This document shows positions 58,800-64,000 of a stretch of DNA of 64,000 bases, one piece after another; the stretch's first letter is position 1; every line of letters starts with the position of its first letter. The position numbers were made by a program, and so were the translations under genes. The stretch covers positions 110,342,808-110,406,807 of the forward strand of contig CM043966.1 of NCBI GenBank assembly GCA_014529385.2. The letters run 5' to 3'. The stretch comes from Adiantum capillus-veneris (taxonomy: Eukaryota > Streptophyta > Polypodiopsida > Polypodiales > Pteridaceae). The notes under the pieces were generated by a model. It was not told the DNA's origin and did no database searches. It worked only from the letters and a program-made list of their open reading frames with translations.

Positions 58800-61700
58800 G
58801 TAATTATATAGATCTAAGCAAGTATATATAATGAGTCTTCAAACTAATAAACCAAGGGAAGAGAGTAGCAAGGTCCACTACTTGTCCAAGCTCAGCTCTA
58901 GACAACATAGAAAGATGCTAGTTCTACTAATTGTCTAATTATAGGCATGGAGAAATGATAGAAGGTTGAACACTTTTCCAACCTATCATCTCTAGTAAGA
59001 TGGGAGGTTTGGCCTTAAGATTCACCATGTAACCAACCTATACATCATTGTATTATGAAGAGTAGAAAAGCAAAGCTCCACCACTTGTCCAAGCTAGTTC
59101 TAAAATCCACATGGAGATAAGCAAGCTCCACCATTTGTCAAATCTCTCTTCCATTAAAACATGAAAAAACTCAGTTATGTTGTACAGGGGGGACTTTTTT
59201 CCAAGGTCCACCACTTGTCCAAGCTAGGATCCATTAAAACATGGAAATAAACAAAGCTCCACCACTCGTCCAACCTTTAGAGTTACAAAGTGTATGGGTT
59301 GTCTAAACTAGGTATGGGAAAATAATTGAAGGTCCACCACTTGAAACATGGAGCGAAGCAAGCTCCACCATGTCTCCAATATGCTAGACTCCATTGAAAC
59401 ACCCTAAACCCATGATATTTTGTACATAGGGGATGTACATTCAAGATCCACCACTTGTCCAACCTAGTATCCCTAGTAGCTTGATAGCTTTGGTCTCAAG
59501 ATTCACCACTTGTCCACTCTATGTCATTGTATTAAAAAGGATTGGGTGTTAAGGTCCACCACTTGTCCAACCTATAAGGTTATATTTTAAATGGTTTTTT
59601 TTCTCACAACTTGAACTACCCATGATATGTTTTACATGGGAGTTTTGTTTCAATGTCCACCACTTGTCCAAGCTAACTCTATTGAAACATAGAGAGAACC
59701 AAAGATCCACCACTTGTCCAAGCTAAGCTATATTGAAACATGGAGAGAAGGATGCTCCACCATTTCTCCAAGATAGGCTTCATTGAAACATGGAGAGAAG
59801 AAAGCTCCACCATGTCTCCAAGCTAGGATCCATTTAAATGCCCTAAACCCATTTTATTTTGTACATGGGGGGTTTTATTTCAAGGCCCACCACTTGTCTA
59901 ACCTATTATCCCTAGTAGCACGAGTGGTTTGGTCTCAAGATACACCACTTGTACACTCTATGTCATTATATTAGGAAGAACTATGTATTAAGGTCCACCA
60001 CTTGTCCAACCTATAAGGTTATATCTTAAATGGTATCCTTTCTCACCACTTGAAATGCCCATGATATGTTTTACATGGGGGTTTCATTCCAAGGTCCACC
60101 ACTTGTCCAAGCTAACTCTATTCAAACATAGAGAGAAGCAAAGGTCCACCACTTGTCCAAGCTAACTCTATTCAAACATAGAGAGAAGGAAAGGTTCACC
60201 ACTTGTCAAAGCTAGGCTCCATTGAAGCATGGAGAGAAGTAACCTCCATCATTTTTCCAAGATAGGTGCCATTCAAACATGGAAAGAATCAAGATCTACC
60301 ATGTCTCCAAGATTCTAGGCTCCATTGAAACACCCTAAAACCATGATATTTTGTACATGGGGTGTTTACATTCAAGGTCTACCACTTCTCTAACGTATTA
60401 TACCTAGTAGCATGAGTGGTTAGGTCTTAAGATTCACCACTTATCCACTCTATGTCATTATATTAAGAATAACTGGGTGTTAAGGTCCACCACTTGTCCA
60501 ACCTATAAGGGTATATCTTAAATGGTATCCTTCACCACTTGTCAAGGTCCATCACCACTTTTCCAACCTGTAAGGTTATATCTTGAATGATATTTTTCCT
60601 TATCACTTGTAATGTCCATGCTATGTTTTACAAAGGGGTTTTGTTCCAAGACCCACCACTTGTCCAAGCTAACTCTATTGAAACATAGAGAGAAGCAAAG
60701 GTCCACCACTTGTCCAAGGTAGGCTCCATTGAAACATGGAGAGAAGGATGATCCACCATTTCTCCAAGATAGGTTCCATTGAAACATTGAGAGAAGCAAT
60801 CTCCACCATGTCTCCAAGCTAGGCTCCATTGAAATACCCTAAACCCATAATTTTGTACATGAGGGGTTTACATTCAAGGTCCACCACTTGTCCAACCTAT
60901 TATCCCTAGTAGCACGAGTGGTTTGGTCTCAAGATTCACCACTTGTACACTCTATGTCATTATATTAAGAAGAACTATGTGTTAAGGTCCACCACTTGTC
61001 CAACCTATAAGGTTATATTTTAAATGGTATCCTTTCTCACCACTTGAAATGCCCATGATATGTTTTACATGGGGTTTCATTCCAAGGTCCACCACTTGTC
61101 CAAGCTAACTCTATTAAAACATATAGAGAAAGAAAGGTCCACCACTTGTCCAAGCTAGGCTCATTGAAACATGGAGAGAAGGAACCTCCACTGTTTCTCC
61201 TAGATAGGCTCCATTGAAACATGGAGAGAAATAAGCTCCACCATGTCTCCAAGTTGCTAGGCTCCATTGAAATACCCAATACCCATAATATTTTGTACAT
61301 GGGGGTTTACATTCAAGGTTCACCACTTGTCCAACCTATTATCCCTAGTAGGTTTGGTCTCATGATTCACCACTTGTCCACTCTATGTCATTATATTAAG
61401 AGGAATTGGGTGTTAAGGTCCACCACTTGTCCAACCTATAATGTTATAGCTTGAATGGTATTTTTTCTCACCACTTGTAATGCCCATGACATGATTTACA
61501 TGGGGGTTTTGTTCCAAGGTCCACCACTTGTCCAAGCTAAATCTATTGAAACATAGAGAGAAACAAAGGTCCACCACTTTTCCAAGCTAGGCTGCATTGA
61601 AACATGGACCTTAATACCAAATTATTTCTAGTAGCATGAGTGATATTTTGTACATGGGGGGTTTACATTCAAGGTCCACCACTTGTCGAACCTATTTCCC

Positions 61701-63440
61701 TAGTAGGTTTGGTCCCAAGTTCACCACTTATCCACTCTATGTCATTATATTAAGAATAATTGGGTGTTAAGGTCCACCACTTGTCCAACCTATAAGGTTA
61801 TATATTAAATGGTATTTTTTCTCACCACTTGTAATGCCCATGATATGTTTTACATGGGGGTTTTGTTCCAAGGTCCACCACTTTTCCAAGATAACTCTAT
61901 TCAAACATAGAGAGAAATAAAGGTCCACCACTTGTCCAAGCTAGGCTCCATTGAAACATGGAGAGAATGATGCTCCACCATTTATCCAAGATAGGCTGCA
62001 TTGAAACATGGAGAGAAGCAAGCTTTACCATGTTTCCAAGCTAGGCTCCATTGAAACACTCTAGGGGGTTTTATTTCAAGGCCCACCACTTGTTTAACCT
62101 ATTATCCCTAGTAGCATGAGTGGTTTGGTTTCAAGATTCACCACTTGTACACTCTATGTCATTATATTGTGTTAAGGTCCACCACTTGTCCAACCTATAA
62201 GGTTATATATTAAATGGTATCCTTTCTCGCCACTTGAAATGCCCATGATATGTTTTACATGGGAGTTTCATTCCAAGATCCACCACTTGTCCAAGCTAAC
62301 CATATTTAAACATAGAGAGAAACAAAGGTCCACGACTTGTCCAAGCTAGGCTCCATTGAAACATGGAGAGAAGGAACCTCCACCATTTCTCCTAGATAGG
62401 CTCCATTAAAACATGGACATAAGTAAGTTCCACCATGTCTCCTAGATGCTAGGCTCCATTGAAATATGCAAAACCCATGATATTTTGTACATGGGTGATT
62501 TACATTCAAGGTCAATCATTTGTCCACCCTATTATCCCTAGTAGGTTTGGTCTCACAATTCACCACTTTTTCACTCTATGTCATTATAATAAGAGGAATT
62601 GGGTGCTAAGGTCCACCACTTGTCCAACCTATAAGGTTATACCTTGAATGGTATTTTTTCTCACCACTTGTAATGCCCATGACATGCTTTACATGGGGGT
62701 TTTGTTCCAAGGTTCACCACTTGTCCAAGCTAATTCTATTGAAACATAGAGAGAAACAAAGGTCCAACACTTTTCCAAGCTAGGCTCCATTGAAACATGG
62801 ACCTTAATACCAAATTATTCCTAGTAGCATGAGTGATATTTTGTACATGGGGGGTTTGCATTCAAGGTCCACCACTTGTCCAACCTACTTTTCCTAGTAG
62901 GTTTGGTCGCAAGATTCACCACTTGTCCACTCTATGTCATTATATTAATAATAATTGGGTGTTAAGGTCCACCACTTGTCCAACCTATAAGGTTATATAT
63001 TGAATGGTATTTTTTCTCACCACTTGTAATGTCCATGATATGTTTTACATGGGGATTTTGTTCCAAGGTCCACCACTTGTCCAAGCTAAATCTGTTCAAA
63101 CATAGAGAGAAACAAACGTCCACCACTTGTCCAAGCTAGGCTCCATTGAAACATGGAGAGAATGATGCTCCACCATTTATCCAAGATAGACTCCATTGAA
63201 ACATGGAGAGAAGTAAGCTCCACCATGTCTCGAAGATGCTAGAGTCGATTGAAATACCCAAAACCCCTGATACTTTGTACATGGGGGGTTTACATTCAAG
63301 GTCCACCACTTGTCCAACCTATTATCCCTAGTAGCATGAGTGGTTTGGTCTCAGGATTCACCACTTGTCCACTCTATATCATTATATTAAGAAAAATTGG
63401 GTTTCCATATCTAAATGGATCTTTGCTTGGATAAGTGGTA
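58800..63440 (+). repeat. Diverged third copy of the gene-upstream region and satellite, opposite orientation
   Basis: From about 58800 (AGATCTAAGCAAGTATATAT, AACCAAGGGAAGAGAG, CTCAGCTCTAGACAACAT) the sequence follows left-arm 7900-8040, the region just upstream of the SET-fusion gene, and then continues as satellite in left-arm orientation. Divergence is clearly higher than between the two arms, and units vary in length. No SET-fusion exon follows on its left side (58083-58800), so the gene is absent or was lost. Confidence 0.8.
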
Positions 63441-63712
63441 GACCTTGAGACCTAAATACCCATTCTACACTAGAGCATTGGTTAAGCCTTATGCACTTCA
63501 AGCATACCTTTAACAACAAGTAGTAGTTATTAGTTGACTTAAGTCTAGTTGACCTCCATGGTATTGAGACTAAGAGAGAGTGTAGCATAAAAAAGAGTCA
63601 GGATTTTAATTTGACTTTCTTTCTATTAATGAGTAGATCATAGATGGATTTTGGTATCTAATAAAACCTTAGGGTAGACAATGTAAAACTCATGTCTATT
63701 GTTGTGTTTGCA
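63441..63712. other. Unassigned sequence before the second piggyBac end
   Basis: The satellite fades out near 63440. The rest shows no gene or recognisable repeat. Confidence 0.5.
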
Positions 63713-64000
63713 TTAACACTAGGTTGGTAACCTAACAGGACATAAAAGTGTCCTTTTAGGGTTTTGAAAAAAACCTCCAAAACCATAGTAGATCCACTCA
63801 TTTTGTAAAATCCTTTCATGAGGTTATAGTTCACGGCCTACTAAACATGGAAAAATAAGAAACTTGTAAAATTTCTCATCTTTTGGTCACACCAAGCCTC
63901 CAAAGTTGATGGACCAGTGAATTTTCATCAAAACAGTCGTTTCTTACGTTTTGTTGCATAAAAATAAGATTAGGGATTTTTATAGGACTTGAGATAAATT
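63713..64000. mobile_element. End of a second piggyBac-family element (continues past the window)
   Basis: TTAA at 63713-63716 is followed by the same 16-bp terminal repeat (63717-63732). Then come TAACA and a hairpin-like GGACATAAAAGTGTCC (63738-63753), matching the inward reading of the right end of the complete element with one change. The element would therefore be in the opposite orientation to 41434-47079, or be a related non-autonomous copy. The remaining 250 bp is non-coding. Confidence 0.8.

Overview
The window looks like nuclear DNA of a land plant with a large, repeat-rich genome, possibly a fern, lycophyte or bryophyte; the clade is a guess. The reasons are Ty3/gypsy LTR elements with a Tat-type second RNase H domain, a plant-style HAD phosphatase-like gene with a DLNGLL active-site loop, short GT-AG introns, and most of the sequence being satellite or transposon. 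Two 200-base N runs (14885-15084 and 35689-35888) split the window into three contigs.

The outer two contigs are inverted copies of each other. Left position x pairs with right position about 58050-x over the outer 9.6 kb, so 1-14884 mirrors 35889-58048. Each arm carries the same two genes, transcribed outward, and a 442-bp higher-order satellite on the inner side. Gene 1 is a three-exon gene that I reconstruct from splice signals and phase: a ParB/sulfiredoxin-like 'DGQHS' region, a central region of unknown fold, and a C-terminal SET domain, about 1,041 residues in all. Its 2.6-kb second intron is full of satellite monomers. Gene 2 encodes an FCP1/SCP1-type HAD phosphatase-like protein of about 394 residues, in which the second Asp of the catalytic loop is Asn, followed by a SAP-like tail. 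Each gene is broken by small indels in each arm, but at different places. The simplest explanation is an intact gene seen twice with uncorrected sequence errors, possibly two haplotypes placed as an inverted pair. A real palindrome is not excluded.

The middle contig (15085-35688) is a chain of LTR retroelement pieces on the minus strand: a decayed Tat-like element with a 1.68-kb LTR (21142-22822); an internal segment with a large coiled-coil ORF and a leader holding five copies of a perfect palindrome; a 0.63-kb LTR (about 28283-28908); and the pol region of another Ty3/gypsy element with a second retropepsin-like ORF downstream of integrase. Each of the two LTRs has a polypurine tract on one side and a primer-binding-site-like sequence on the other, as expected if neighbouring elements share an LTR.

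The right arm also holds a 5.65-kb piggyBac element (41434-47079) with perfect 16-bp terminal inverted repeats, TTAA duplications and an open transposase frame with all three catalytic Asp residues. The matching left-arm site (TTAA near 11359) is empty. A second end of the same family begins at 63717. A more diverged copy of the satellite and gene-upstream region lies at about 58800-63440 in the opposite orientation to the right arm.
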